A stretch of DNA of 6,589 nucleotides from Brucellaceae bacterium. GTDB lineage: Bacteria; Pseudomonadota; Alphaproteobacteria; Rhizobiales; Rhizobiaceae. Under the pieces are notes generated by a model, which saw nothing but the letters and a program-made list of their open reading frames with translations, was not told where the DNA came from and searched no databases. The stretch's first letter is position 1. Each line of letters opens with the position of its first letter. The translations under genes and the position numbers were made by a program. The stretch covers positions 1-6,589 of the forward strand of contig JAIRVW010000272.1 of assembly GCA_031253705.1 (NCBI GenBank), written 5' to 3'. Positions 1 through 5,731 of this stretch are shown here, one piece after another.

Positions 1-27
1 GGAACGGGGGTCGTATAAGTCGGTATG

Positions 28-54
28 TGCATAGCTGTCAAGCGCTGTTATGCA
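28..54. repeat. Weak dyad upstream of gnnA
   Basis: TGCATA (28-33) and TATGCA (49-54) form a perfect 6-bp inverted repeat around a 15-base centre that also contains the palindrome AGCGCT (41-46). It lies about 65 bases before the gnnA start and could be an operator or promoter-proximal element. I could not fit a convincing -35/-10 pair in the first 120 bases, and a 6-bp repeat can arise by chance. Confidence 0.2.
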
Positions 55-120
55 TTAATCGGTATTGTAATCCATCTTTTGCAAAGTTATTGAGTTTTCA
101 ACAAGCAAAGGCAGGAAAAC

Positions 121-1080
121 ATGGCACCGCGTATCGCAGTTCTCGGTTGTGGCTATTGGGGCAACAACCATACCCGTACTCTAAAAGGTCTCGGCGTGCT
201 GGCTGCTGTCAGCGATATTGACCCGGCACGGTCTGCAAAATTCGCCGCAGATTATGATGTAGCGCAAATCAGTATTGATGATCTGTTCGCTTCTAAAGAT
301 ATTGATGCGATTGTTATGGCGCTTCCGGCGCAGTTTCATGCGCAATATGCAATCCGCGCTGTGGAAAGCGGCAAGGATGTTCTGGTTGAAAAGCCGATTG
401 CTCTGACCGTTGCTGACGGCGAAGCTGAAATTGCTGCCGCCAAGCAGCATGGCCGCATCTTTATGGTTGGCCATATTCTGCGCTTCCATCCGGCATTTGA
501 AAAACTGCTGGAGCTCGCACAGAGCGGTGAGCTCGGTAAAATCGGTTATATTCAGGCACATCGTATCGGTCTTGGTAAGTTCCATGGTCAGAATGATGCT
601 TTGTGGGATCTGGCACCGCATGATTGGTCGATGATTCTGGCACTGACCGGCTGTGAGCCGACCGCTGTCCGTGGTGAAGGTGCAGCAATGGTCGATCATT
701 TGAGCGATTTTGCTCATCTGCATATGGAATTCCCGAACGGTATTCGCAGTCATCTTTTCGCATCGCGCCTGAATCCGATCATGGATCGCCGTCTTGCCGT
801 TGTTGGTGACAAGGCGATGGCCGTTTTTGATGATGCTGAACCGTGGGAGCGCAAGCTGACCCTGTTCCGTCATAAAGTCTGGCAGGAAAACGGTCAGATT
901 GCATTCACGAAAGCTGATCCGGAATATGTGCCGGTGCAGGAAGGCATGCCGCTGACCCGCGAGCTGGACCATTTTATTCATTGCATTGAAACGCGTGAGA
1001 CACCGCGTACCAATGGTGAAGAAGCTGTCAGCGTGTTGCGTATTCTGACCAAAGGCACTGTCAGCCATCTGGCAGGCTGA
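121..1080 (+). CDS. gnnA: Gfo/Idh/MocA-family UDP-sugar 3-dehydrogenase, probable GnnA
   Basis: A 319-residue NAD(P)-dependent oxidoreductase. The N-terminal Rossmann fold starts with a GxGxxG-type loop (G9, G11, G14, in GCGYWG). The family EKP motif is at 90-92, with K91 the expected catalytic lysine; a VGHILRF segment lies at 116-122; and D163-x2-PHD (166-168) supplies the expected catalytic histidine H167. The C-terminal half is the alpha/beta substrate and oligomerisation domain. GnnA oxidises the 3-OH of UDP-GlcNAc to a 3-keto sugar in the cytoplasm, and the aminotransferase GnnB then aminates it, giving UDP-GlcNAc3N for lipid A. The close relatives WbpB/WlbA act instead on UDP-GlcNAcA for O-antigen. 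I prefer GnnA because a GnnB-like gene follows, no WbpA dehydrogenase or WbpD acetyltransferase is visible, and Brucellaceae lipid A contains diaminoglucose. The family call is firm; the exact substrate is inferred. The start is supported by AGGA at 113-116. Confidence 0.85.
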   Translation: MAPRIAVLGCGYWGNNHTRTLKGLGVLAAVSDIDPARSAKFAADYDVAQISIDDLFASKDIDAIVMALPAQFHAQYAIRAVESGKDVLVEKPIALTVADGEAEIAAAKQHGRIFMVGHILRFHPAFEKLLELAQSGELGKIGYIQAHRIGLGKFHGQNDALWDLAPHDWSMILALTGCEPTAVRGEGAAMVDHLSDFAHLHMEFPNGIRSHLFASRLNPIMDRRLAVVGDKAMAVFDDAEPWERKLTLFRHKVWQENGQIAFTKADPEYVPVQEGMPLTRELDHFIHCIETRETPRTNGEEAVSVLRILTKGTVSHLAG

Positions 1081-1105
1081 GCGGAATCACAAATATTTGA
1101 GATAT

Positions 1106-1167
1106 CCGGCTCTGTGCTACGCTGACGTGCCCGCTAGATTGGCACATAGTATGTCGCACAGAGACGG
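1106..1167. repeat. Nested inverted repeat (62 bases) after gnnA
   Basis: An outer stem pairs 1106-1117 with 1156-1167: 11 of 12 positions match (one G/A mismatch), with CTCTGTGC against GCACAGAG as its perfect core. Inside it, GTGCC (1127-1131) pairs with GGCAC (1141-1145) around a 9-base loop. The element starts 26 bases after the gnnA stop. No T tract follows on the + strand, so it is not a classical intrinsic terminator. It could stabilise the 3' end of the gnnA mRNA, be part of a small RNA, or be a palindromic repeat unit. Confidence 0.55.
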
Positions 1168-1276
1168 CCATTCCGGCATGATCTGTGTGGACAGACTGCG
1201 GGAAGAGAAAAAACAAAGAGATAGAGCGGCATTTCTGGTGTAAGAACCGAGCTGGCCGCTTATCGCGACTGCAGCG

Positions 1277-1303
1277 CGGAATGACGGGAGACGCGACATT
1301 CCG
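1277..1303. repeat. 7-bp inverted repeat CGGAATG/CATTCCG
   Basis: CGGAATG (1277-1283) and CATTCCG (1297-1303) are perfect inverted copies around a 13-base spacer. GGAATGAC followed by G runs resembles the arms of short interspersed palindromes seen in many alphaproteobacteria, which makes a degenerate repeat element plausible. It may belong to one structured unit with the stem at 1106-1167. Confidence 0.4.
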
Positions 1304-1361
1304 TATTTGCTTCAAGCTGTGTTACATTATTTGCTAAACAGTGAATGATCCGACATGGCGA

Positions 1362-1379
1362 AGTCTCTTACGAGAGACT
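1362..1379 (+). other. Hairpin with UACG tetraloop in gnnB leader
   Basis: AGTCTCT (1362-1368) pairs perfectly with AGAGACT (1373-1379) around the loop TACG, which in RNA is a UNCG-type tetraloop, although the closing pair here is U-A rather than the favoured C-G. It ends 63 bases before the gnnB start codon and has no following T run. It is probably a stable element of the gnnB leader RNA. Confidence 0.4.
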
Positions 1380-1420
1380 AAATACTACTCGATTCGCTGG
1401 TGCGCGCGTGCATGGTGCGG

Positions 1421-1430
1421 ATCAATTGAT
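1421..1430. promoter_or_regulatory. Perfect palindrome ATCAATTGAT before gnnB
   Basis: A perfect 10-base palindrome ends three bases before the GGAG ribosome site (1434-1437) of gnnB. It could be a protein-binding site or chance in AT-rich leader sequence. Confidence 0.25.
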
Positions 1431-1442
1431 ATTGGAGCCGAC

Positions 1443-2561
1443 ATGCAATTCATTGATCTTGTGAGCCAGCGCGCTCGCATTGAAGACCGTCTTAACGCTG
1501 CTGTTCTGAAAGTGATCGCAGAAGGTAAGTATATTCTCGGACCTGAGGTTGCTGAGTTTGAGAAGCAACTTGCTGATTATGTTGGCGTCAAGCATGTTCT
1601 GGCTTGTGCCAATGGTACAGATGCACTGCAGATGCCGCTGATGGCTATGGGCATCGGTGCCGGTGATGCGGTTTTCTGCCCGAGCTTTACCTTTGCTGCA
1701 ACCGCTGAAGTGGTAGCGCTGGTTGGCGCGGAAGCTGTTTTTGTAGATGTTGAAGAAGACACCTACAATATGAATGTTGAACAGCTGCAGGCAGCCATTG
1801 ATGCCGTGCGCAAAGAAGGACGTCTGACCCCGAAAGCGATTATTCCGGTTGATCTGTTCGGTCTGCCTGCTGACTACCGCGCCATTATGGCGATTGCTGA
1901 TAAAGAAGGCCTCAAGGTTATTTCCGATGCTGCCCAGTCAATCGGCGGCAAGCGCGATAACGCGATGTGCGGTTCTTTCGGTCATGTCGGCGCAACCAGC
2001 TTCTATCCTGCCAAGCCGCTCGGCTGCTATGGCGATGGTGGTGCGGTTTTTACCAATGATGATGAACTGAACGATATTATGCGTTCCATTCACTTCCACG
2101 GTAAGGGCGAAAGCCAGTATGACAATGTGCGCATTGGTCTGAACTCCCGTCTGGATACCATTCAGGCTGCAGTTCTGCTGGAAAAAATGGCTATTCTTGA
2201 AGACGAGATGGAAGTCCGTCAGAAAGTTGCCAATCGCTATGCCGAAGGTCTGGGTGACATTGTTAAGGTAACCCGTCCTGCTGCCGGTATCCGTTCCGCA
2301 TGGGCACAGTATTCGATTGAAACCGAGCGCCGCGATGAGCTGAAAGCCCATTTGCAGGCTCAGGGTATTCCTTCGGTTATCTATTATGTGAAGCCGCTGC
2401 ATCTGCAGACTGCTTATAAGCATTATATGGTTGCACCAGGCGGTTTGCCGGTTTCCGAAGCTCTGCCTTCGCGTATCCTCAGCCTGCCAATGCATGCTTA
2501 TCTCTCGGATGAAGATCAGGATCGTATCATCGCTGCGATTCGTGAGTTCCACGGTAAATAA
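1443..2561 (+). CDS. gnnB: DegT/DnrJ/EryC1/StrS PLP aminotransferase, probable GnnB
   Basis: A 372-residue sugar aminotransferase of the DegT family. Visible family marks are the N-terminal FIDL followed by YILGPEV (30-36), NGTDAL (57-62), SDAAQS (161-166; D162 and Q165 contact PLP), SFYPAKPLG (186-194) with K191 as the PLP Schiff-base lysine, GDGGA (197-201) and NSRLDTIQAAVL (224-235). It would transfer an amino group, usually from glutamate, to the 3-keto UDP-sugar made by GnnA, giving UDP-GlcNAc3N for amide-linked acylation in lipid A. WbpE/WlbC, which use a uronic acid sugar, are the alternative. The reading frame is open back to a GTG at 1341, but the added 34 residues do not look like family sequence; the ATG at 1443 has GGAG at 1434-1437 and begins at the usual family N-terminus. 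The family is certain; the substrate is inferred from the pair and the lineage. Confidence 0.88.
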   Translation: MQFIDLVSQRARIEDRLNAAVLKVIAEGKYILGPEVAEFEKQLADYVGVKHVLACANGTDALQMPLMAMGIGAGDAVFCPSFTFAATAEVVALVGAEAVFVDVEEDTYNMNVEQLQAAIDAVRKEGRLTPKAIIPVDLFGLPADYRAIMAIADKEGLKVISDAAQSIGGKRDNAMCGSFGHVGATSFYPAKPLGCYGDGGAVFTNDDELNDIMRSIHFHGKGESQYDNVRIGLNSRLDTIQAAVLLEKMAILEDEMEVRQKVANRYAEGLGDIVKVTRPAAGIRSAWAQYSIETERRDELKAHLQAQGIPSVIYYVKPLHLQTAYKHYMVAPGGLPVSEALPSRILSLPMHAYLSDEDQDRIIAAIREFHGK

Positions 2562-2593
2562 GCAAAATCGTCAGATTGTTATGATCTGTTTTG

Positions 2594-2627
2594 AGGCCGG
2601 ATGGAAACATCCGGCCTTTTTGCTTTT
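2594..2627 (+). terminator. Rho-independent terminator of gnnB
   Basis: GGCCGGATG (2595-2603) pairs perfectly with CATCCGGCC (2608-2616), extended by A2594-T2617, around a GAAA (GNRA) tetraloop. TTTTTGCTTTT follows at 2617-2627. It lies 33 bases after the gnnB stop and should end the transcript before the siderophore gene, which then needs its own promoter. Confidence 0.95.
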
Positions 2628-2673
2628 GCAGACGGGCAATGAGGAGGTGTCTCAAAACGCGAAATTTTAAAGA

Positions 2674-2688
2674 TGAGTTGAAAATTCA
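2674..2688 (+). promoter_or_regulatory. Candidate iron-responsive (RirA/IRO-type) box
   Basis: TGA (2674-2676), nine bases, then TCA (2686-2688) matches the TGA-N9-TCA pattern described for RirA operators in Rhizobiales. A -10-like TATTAT (2689-2694) directly abuts it, so bound repressor would block the promoter. The gene downstream is an iron-siderophore gene. The pattern fixes only six bases, so chance is not excluded, and I see no good -35. Confidence 0.35.
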
Positions 2689-2707
2689 TATTATTGAGTG
2701 TTAGCTG

Positions 2708-2749
2708 CCTGCAGATATTTGGTTTCTGATCAGACAGAAGCTGCAGGAG
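2708..2749 (+). promoter_or_regulatory. Leader hairpin masking the ribosome-binding site
   Basis: CCTGCAG (2708-2714) pairs perfectly with CTGCAGG (2741-2747). The inner arms TTTCTG (2723-2728) and CAGAAG (2735-2740) pair around a 6-base loop and stack directly on the outer stem, leaving an 8-base bulge (2715-2722) on the left. The 3' arm contains AGG of the AGGAG Shine-Dalgarno (2745-2749), five bases before the ATG. If it forms, it would limit translation of the siderophore gene. A 10-base palindrome TCTGATCAGA (2725-2734) competes with the inner stem. Confidence 0.45.
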
Positions 2750-2754
2750 AGACG

Positions 2755-3840
2755 ATGAATAAGCCGGTATTTATTGCGCAAACGGAAGTGTCCTCAGCGC
2801 AGGCAGAAAAAATCTTTGAAAATCTGATGGATGTTTACAGCGAACATTATCCGGTTGAGCGTAGTGCCAATGAGGCAACGGTTCCGTTGCAGATGGGACT
2901 TGCGAAACTGAAGCTGGAGCATGAGCGCCTCAATGTGACGGCAGAAGCGGCTAATGAAAGTGATTTGTCCTATCTGAAATTTGCTGTTGCCGAAGGTATT
3001 ATGCGACATGCAGGTGCTGAAACACTGAATTTCCGCTGGGAAGGGGATGGCGCCGGTGAGGGCTGTCTGCCGCCGTTCTTCCGTGAAATGACCGTGATTG
3101 ATGTGCGCAATGTAACGCCGCATATGCGCCGTATCCGCTTGCGCGGCGATGATCTGGCGCGTTATGCGACCGGCGGCCTGCATATACGTCTGGTTCTGCC
3201 GCCAAAACCGCCGCTCAAGCCGAAATGGCCGCATCTGGGTGCCGATGGTCGTCCGGTCTGGCCGGATGGTGACTATCGCCTGACAAACCGTGTCTATACG
3301 ATCCGCAAAATCAATGTTGAAGAAAGCTGGGTTGATATTGATATGGTCGTTCATCCAAGCACGGGAACAGCGCCGGGCAGTGAATGGACGATGCAGGCGC
3401 AGGTCGGTGATATAGTCGGCATGACAGGCCCCGGTGGCGGCGATGCACCTGAGGCGGATATTTATACGCTGATTGGTGATGAGACTGCTCTGCCGGCAAT
3501 CTCGCGCATTCTGGAGCGCCTGCCTGCAACGGCCAAGGCAATCGTGCGCATTGAAGTGGCGGATGTGCAGGAAGAACAGGTGCTGGAAACAGCGGCTATG
3601 CTGGATCTGCAATGGCTGCACCGCAATGGTGCGGAAGCCGGAACCACGACATTGCTGATTGATGCTGTGAAAGATGCAGCATCACTGGTGACCGAAGGAC
3701 AGCGCAGCTTTGCATGGGCTGGCTGCGAGTTTGATGCTTTCAAAGCTATTCGTGCATTCTGGCGCAAGGAATGCGGATTAAGCCGCGATGATCATATGGC
3801 CGTTGCCTATTGGCGCCGCGGGGTTGCCGAGCGGGACTGA
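2755..3840 (+). CDS. Siderophore-interacting protein (ferric-siderophore reductase) with N-terminal DUF2218
   Basis: A 361-residue cytoplasmic flavoprotein in two parts. Residues about 5-97 match DUF2218-type sequence, ending in a conserved-looking LSYLKFAVAEGIMRHAG stretch (71-87). From about 110 follows the SIP family (ViuB-like): a FAD-binding barrel with RVYTIR (179-184), the FAD-contacting RxYTxR motif, then a C-terminal NAD(P)H-binding-like domain with GDETALPAI (241-249), FAWAGCE (319-325) and YWRRG (352-356). Such proteins reduce ferric iron in an imported siderophore so that iron is released. The DUF2218-SIP fusion is a known arrangement in alphaproteobacteria; the role of DUF2218 is not known to me. 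The ATG at 2755 has AGGAG at 2745-2749; an in-frame GTG at 2698 lacks a ribosome site. No transporter or siderophore synthesis gene is in the window. Regulation by iron is suggested by the leader. Confidence 0.9.
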   Translation: MNKPVFIAQTEVSSAQAEKIFENLMDVYSEHYPVERSANEATVPLQMGLAKLKLEHERLNVTAEAANESDLSYLKFAVAEGIMRHAGAETLNFRWEGDGAGEGCLPPFFREMTVIDVRNVTPHMRRIRLRGDDLARYATGGLHIRLVLPPKPPLKPKWPHLGADGRPVWPDGDYRLTNRVYTIRKINVEESWVDIDMVVHPSTGTAPGSEWTMQAQVGDIVGMTGPGGGDAPEADIYTLIGDETALPAISRILERLPATAKAIVRIEVADVQEEQVLETAAMLDLQWLHRNGAEAGTTTLLIDAVKDAASLVTEGQRSFAWAGCEFDAFKAIRAFWRKECGLSRDDHMAVAYWRRGVAERD

Positions 3841-3864
3841 TGCTGCAGGCAAAGTAATGATTTG

Positions 3865-4803
3865 TCAGGCCGAAACATCTTTAATCCGGCCTGCCAGACT
3901 TTTTGATTTCTTCTTTTTACGGGCAGGGGCGGGTGTTTTGGTTTCCGCTGCCGGCTTTTCTTTCAGCAGTTCAGGAATAGGCGATTTTTCACCTTCCTGC
4001 GCAACGGTTCTGGCGACCATTTCGGCAGCAAGATCACTGATGGTTTCACGCAATTTGTTGTCCTGATCACTTAAGGTGCGGCTGGTATTATCATCCGAGC
4101 GGGATTTGCTCTGACGTTCCAGCTTTTCCTGCGTGTCAGACAGTTCGGTGATCAGCCGGTGCAGTTTCTCCTCAAGTGCCTGATTGCGGTGCTTCTCACT
4201 TTCAAGAGATGTTTTCAATGCGGTCACCTGAGATGCCAGTTCTGAATTGGCCGAGTTAAGTTGTTTTTTGTCCTGACGCAGATCACCGGCCTCGCGGCGC
4301 AAACGATCTGCTTCATTGTCACGTTGCTTCACTTCGGTACGCAACGTATCACTGAGCTGGCTCAGCGCTTCATTATGGCGCTTTTCACGCTCATAGTCTT
4401 CCGTGACAGATGCTTGTTTTTCCTGCAGTTTTTTAAGACTGCTCTGCAGTGTATTTAACTGCTGCCGGTCATCCTGCTGCTGAATTCTGAACACGTCCAG
4501 CTCTTGCTGCAATGGTTCGATTTTTTCAAGCTCGCTGCGATCCGTACTGATTTTTAACAGTGCCTGTGTGTGCTTTTCACGCATAGCGGCCGTTTGCATT
4601 TCAGCTTTACGCAGTTCAACCGCATGGGCAGCGCGCAGCATATCCCTGTCAGCTTCAATCTCTGTCAGGGAAAGCGGCAATTGTGCAGCCATCTGTTTTT
4701 GCCACAAATATTGCGCACGCCGCCAGAACAGCGGCGCGGCCAGCAAAATCAGAAAGGCTGCGCATAAAAAGCCCAGCAGAAAAACCAGTGCGGATTGTAT
4801 CAC
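3865..4803 (-). CDS. Uncharacterised membrane-anchored coiled-coil protein
   Basis: A 312-residue protein that I do not recognise by name. One hydrophobic segment (about 4-26) is followed by WRR (27-29), which by the positive-inside rule puts the N-terminus in the periplasm and the rest in the cytoplasm. A PLSLTEIEADRDMLR segment (43-57) leads into a long Lys/Glu/Gln-rich coiled coil, about 50-235, with heptad-like spacing of Leu. After a Ser/Asp-rich break comes a second helix (about 249-269, SDLAAEMVA core), then a Pro/Lys-rich tail with KKKK at 296-299. Similar membrane coiled-coil proteins seem to occur as hypothetical proteins in Hyphomicrobiales, from memory only. The start is GTG; no ATG lies upstream in frame before a stop, and GGAG sits 11 bases before it, a rather long spacing. 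It begins 41 bases after the eipA stop with no terminator between, so co-transcription is likely. A scaffolding or envelope role is a guess. Confidence 0.8.
   Translation of the reverse strand: MIQSALVFLLGFLCAAFLILLAAPLFWRRAQYLWQKQMAAQLPLSLTEIEADRDMLRAAHAVELRKAEMQTAAMREKHTQALLKISTDRSELEKIEPLQQELDVFRIQQQDDRQQLNTLQSSLKKLQEKQASVTEDYEREKRHNEALSQLSDTLRTEVKQRDNEADRLRREAGDLRQDKKQLNSANSELASQVTALKTSLESEKHRNQALEEKLHRLITELSDTQEKLERQSKSRSDDNTSRTLSDQDNKLRETISDLAAEMVARTVAQEGEKSPIPELLKEKPAAETKTPAPARKKKKSKSLAGRIKDVSA
3866..3904 (+). terminator. Possible shared terminator hairpin at convergent gene ends
   Basis: CAGGCCG (3866-3872) pairs with CGGCCTG (3887-3893) around a 14-base loop. On the + strand a TTTTT run starts at 3900, six bases after the stem, so it may end the siderophore transcript. 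The hairpin lies inside the last codons and stop of the minus-strand coiled-coil gene. The long loop and the gap before the T run make it weaker than the terminator at 2594, and on the minus strand no good T run follows. Confidence 0.45.
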
Positions 4804-4844
4804 GATCTGCCGATCTCCGGTCGTCTTTGTCTTGCTTTATACGA

Positions 4845-5429
4845 TCAGAACGGGTTCCAGGTGGCGCTCGGGGTCAGCTTGAGATAGCCGATATTCACGC
4901 CAAGACGGCCGCCGACACCGGTGCGGATCGGCACCAGCAGAATATTGCCGCGTTTCAGTACGTTAAAACCGGCACCGGCAATAATATAGGCTGAACCGGA
5001 GACACCGGCATAACGGCCATAAAGCATGTTTACATCATCAAGATTGTAAACCAGCATCATGACGCGGGAGCCTTGTCCGCCGAAGTCCCAGCCAACTGAC
5101 GGGCCCTGCCAGTAGGATTTATGGTCGCCGGCATTTTTCGTATAGAGCGTGCCTTCACCATAGGTCAGACCGCCGACAAAAGCGCCTGAGCCTTCTTCAC
5201 CCAGAATATAGCCGTTTGGCAGGCCGTAGCTCTGGAAAACTTTTTCAATAGCAGAAGCAATCCCGCCTGAAGTCGAGCCGAAAAAACGATGGCCGGAGGC
5301 AACAATTTCCTCCATGCTGAAGCCTTCGGCGGCTTTGGCTTGCTGCGGTACAACGCTGATCAGAGCCATTAATCCTATTATTGCCGATGCAATATGCATA
5401 CGGAAAGAGGACAGGTTTAAGGTAGCCAT
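4845..5429 (-). CDS. eipA: EipA, periplasmic envelope-integrity protein (DUF1134)
   Basis: A 194-residue exported protein. Residues 1-33 form a Sec signal peptide: a short basic start, a hydrophobic core (about 13-27) and AKA (31-33) as a type I cleavage site. The rest is one DUF1134 domain, Gly- and aromatic-rich, with SGGIASAIEKVF (54-65), WDFGGQGSRVMML (114-126) and a WNPF C-terminus. In Brucella abortus, EipA is a periplasmic protein needed for resistance to envelope stress and for virulence, is reported under CtrA control, and becomes essential when O-polysaccharide synthesis is lost. Its biochemical activity is not known to me. The start ATG has GAAGGA (minus strand, 5437-5442) upstream, better than the internal Met11. 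It is divergent from chpT, as I recall it from Brucella, which supports the call. Length and signal peptide fit the family. Confidence 0.88.
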   Translation of the reverse strand: MATLNLSSFRMHIASAIIGLMALISVVPQQAKAAEGFSMEEIVASGHRFFGSTSGGIASAIEKVFQSYGLPNGYILGEEGSGAFVGGLTYGEGTLYTKNAGDHKSYWQGPSVGWDFGGQGSRVMMLVYNLDDVNMLYGRYAGVSGSAYIIAGAGFNVLKRGNILLVPIRTGVGGRLGVNIGYLKLTPSATWNPF

Positions 5430-5525
5430 TAAAAAATCCTTCTGGCTGCTTGGCTCACTCTGTCTGACGTGAACAGTCTCGATGCTTCGGGCAAATTCCC
5501 TCAGAAAAGTGACGGTTCTGACTTC

Positions 5526-5561
5526 TTAAACATGCGCTTTTGAGTGTTCACACATGTTTAA
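5526..5561. repeat. 9-bp inverted repeat TTAAACATG/CATGTTTAA
   Basis: TTAAACATG (5526-5534) and CATGTTTAA (5553-5561) are perfect inverted copies with an 18-base spacer, so the arm starts lie 32 bases apart, close to three helical turns. The element lies about 100 bases upstream of the eipA start. Its right arm overlaps the best CtrA-like site of the region (5547-5562). It looks more like a protein-binding dyad than a terminator. Confidence 0.5.
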
Positions 5562-5731
5562 ATCCCTGTCCGGACCTGCAATTCTGCTGACTGCTTTATC
5601 CGGTTCGCATCTGCCGCAACCTGCGCGATGCTTTCATATGCGTAACGGTCTTTGCCGTTTTGCGCACGGATCTGACACTCATTGTAGCGTCAAAAACCTT
5701 GTTGAAGTGTTTATATGAAAAATTGTCCTTT

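Larger units (their letters stand above)
1081..1442. other. Structured non-coding gap between gnnA and gnnB
   Basis: These 362 bases separate two genes that would be expected to be tightly coupled. I find no credible ORF on either strand and no tRNA. The stretch holds several inverted repeats, listed separately at 1106-1167, 1277-1303, 1362-1379 and 1421-1430, plus a small hairpin TCTGT-gtgg-ACAGA at 1182-1195. None is followed by a run of T, so a standard terminator is not evident. Possible readings are a decayed palindromic repeat of the kind scattered through Brucella genomes (Bru-RS), a long 5' leader of gnnB, or a small RNA gene. Nothing here decides between them. Confidence 0.5.

Noticed and set aside
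181..1068. A 295-codon open frame on the minus strand opposite gnnA
   Set aside because: It is fully antisense to a gene with clear family motifs, and its translation resembles no family I know; codon bias of the sense gene explains it.
1061..1315. A possible small minus-strand gene in the gnnA-gnnB gap (84 codons)
   Set aside because: It overlaps the end of gnnA, covers the palindromes, and its translation is low-complexity and Ser/Arg/His-rich without family features.
1341..1442. An upstream GTG start extending GnnB by 34 residues
   Set aside because: There is no ribosome site at 1341, the added residues include an unlikely Trp/Cys-rich stretch, and the family N-terminus begins at the ATG at 1443.
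1938..2552. A 204-codon minus-strand frame opposite gnnB
   Set aside because: Antisense shadow of the aminotransferase with no recognisable motif.
2698..2754. An upstream GTG start for the siderophore protein
   Set aside because: There is no Shine-Dalgarno before 2698, whereas 2755 has AGGAG at good spacing; the extension would also run through the leader hairpin.
2794..3621. A 275-codon minus-strand frame opposite the siderophore gene
   Set aside because: Antisense shadow; the sense frame carries RVYTIR, GDETALPAI and FAWAG motifs.
5417..5432. TTAA-N8-TTAA at the eipA start codon as a CtrA site
   Set aside because: The spacing is 8 rather than 7, and one half overlaps the start codon and the other lies in coding sequence, so it is a poor candidate.
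5638..5718. A 26-codon + strand ORF in the eipA-chpT gap
   Set aside because: No ribosome-binding site and no protein-like pattern.
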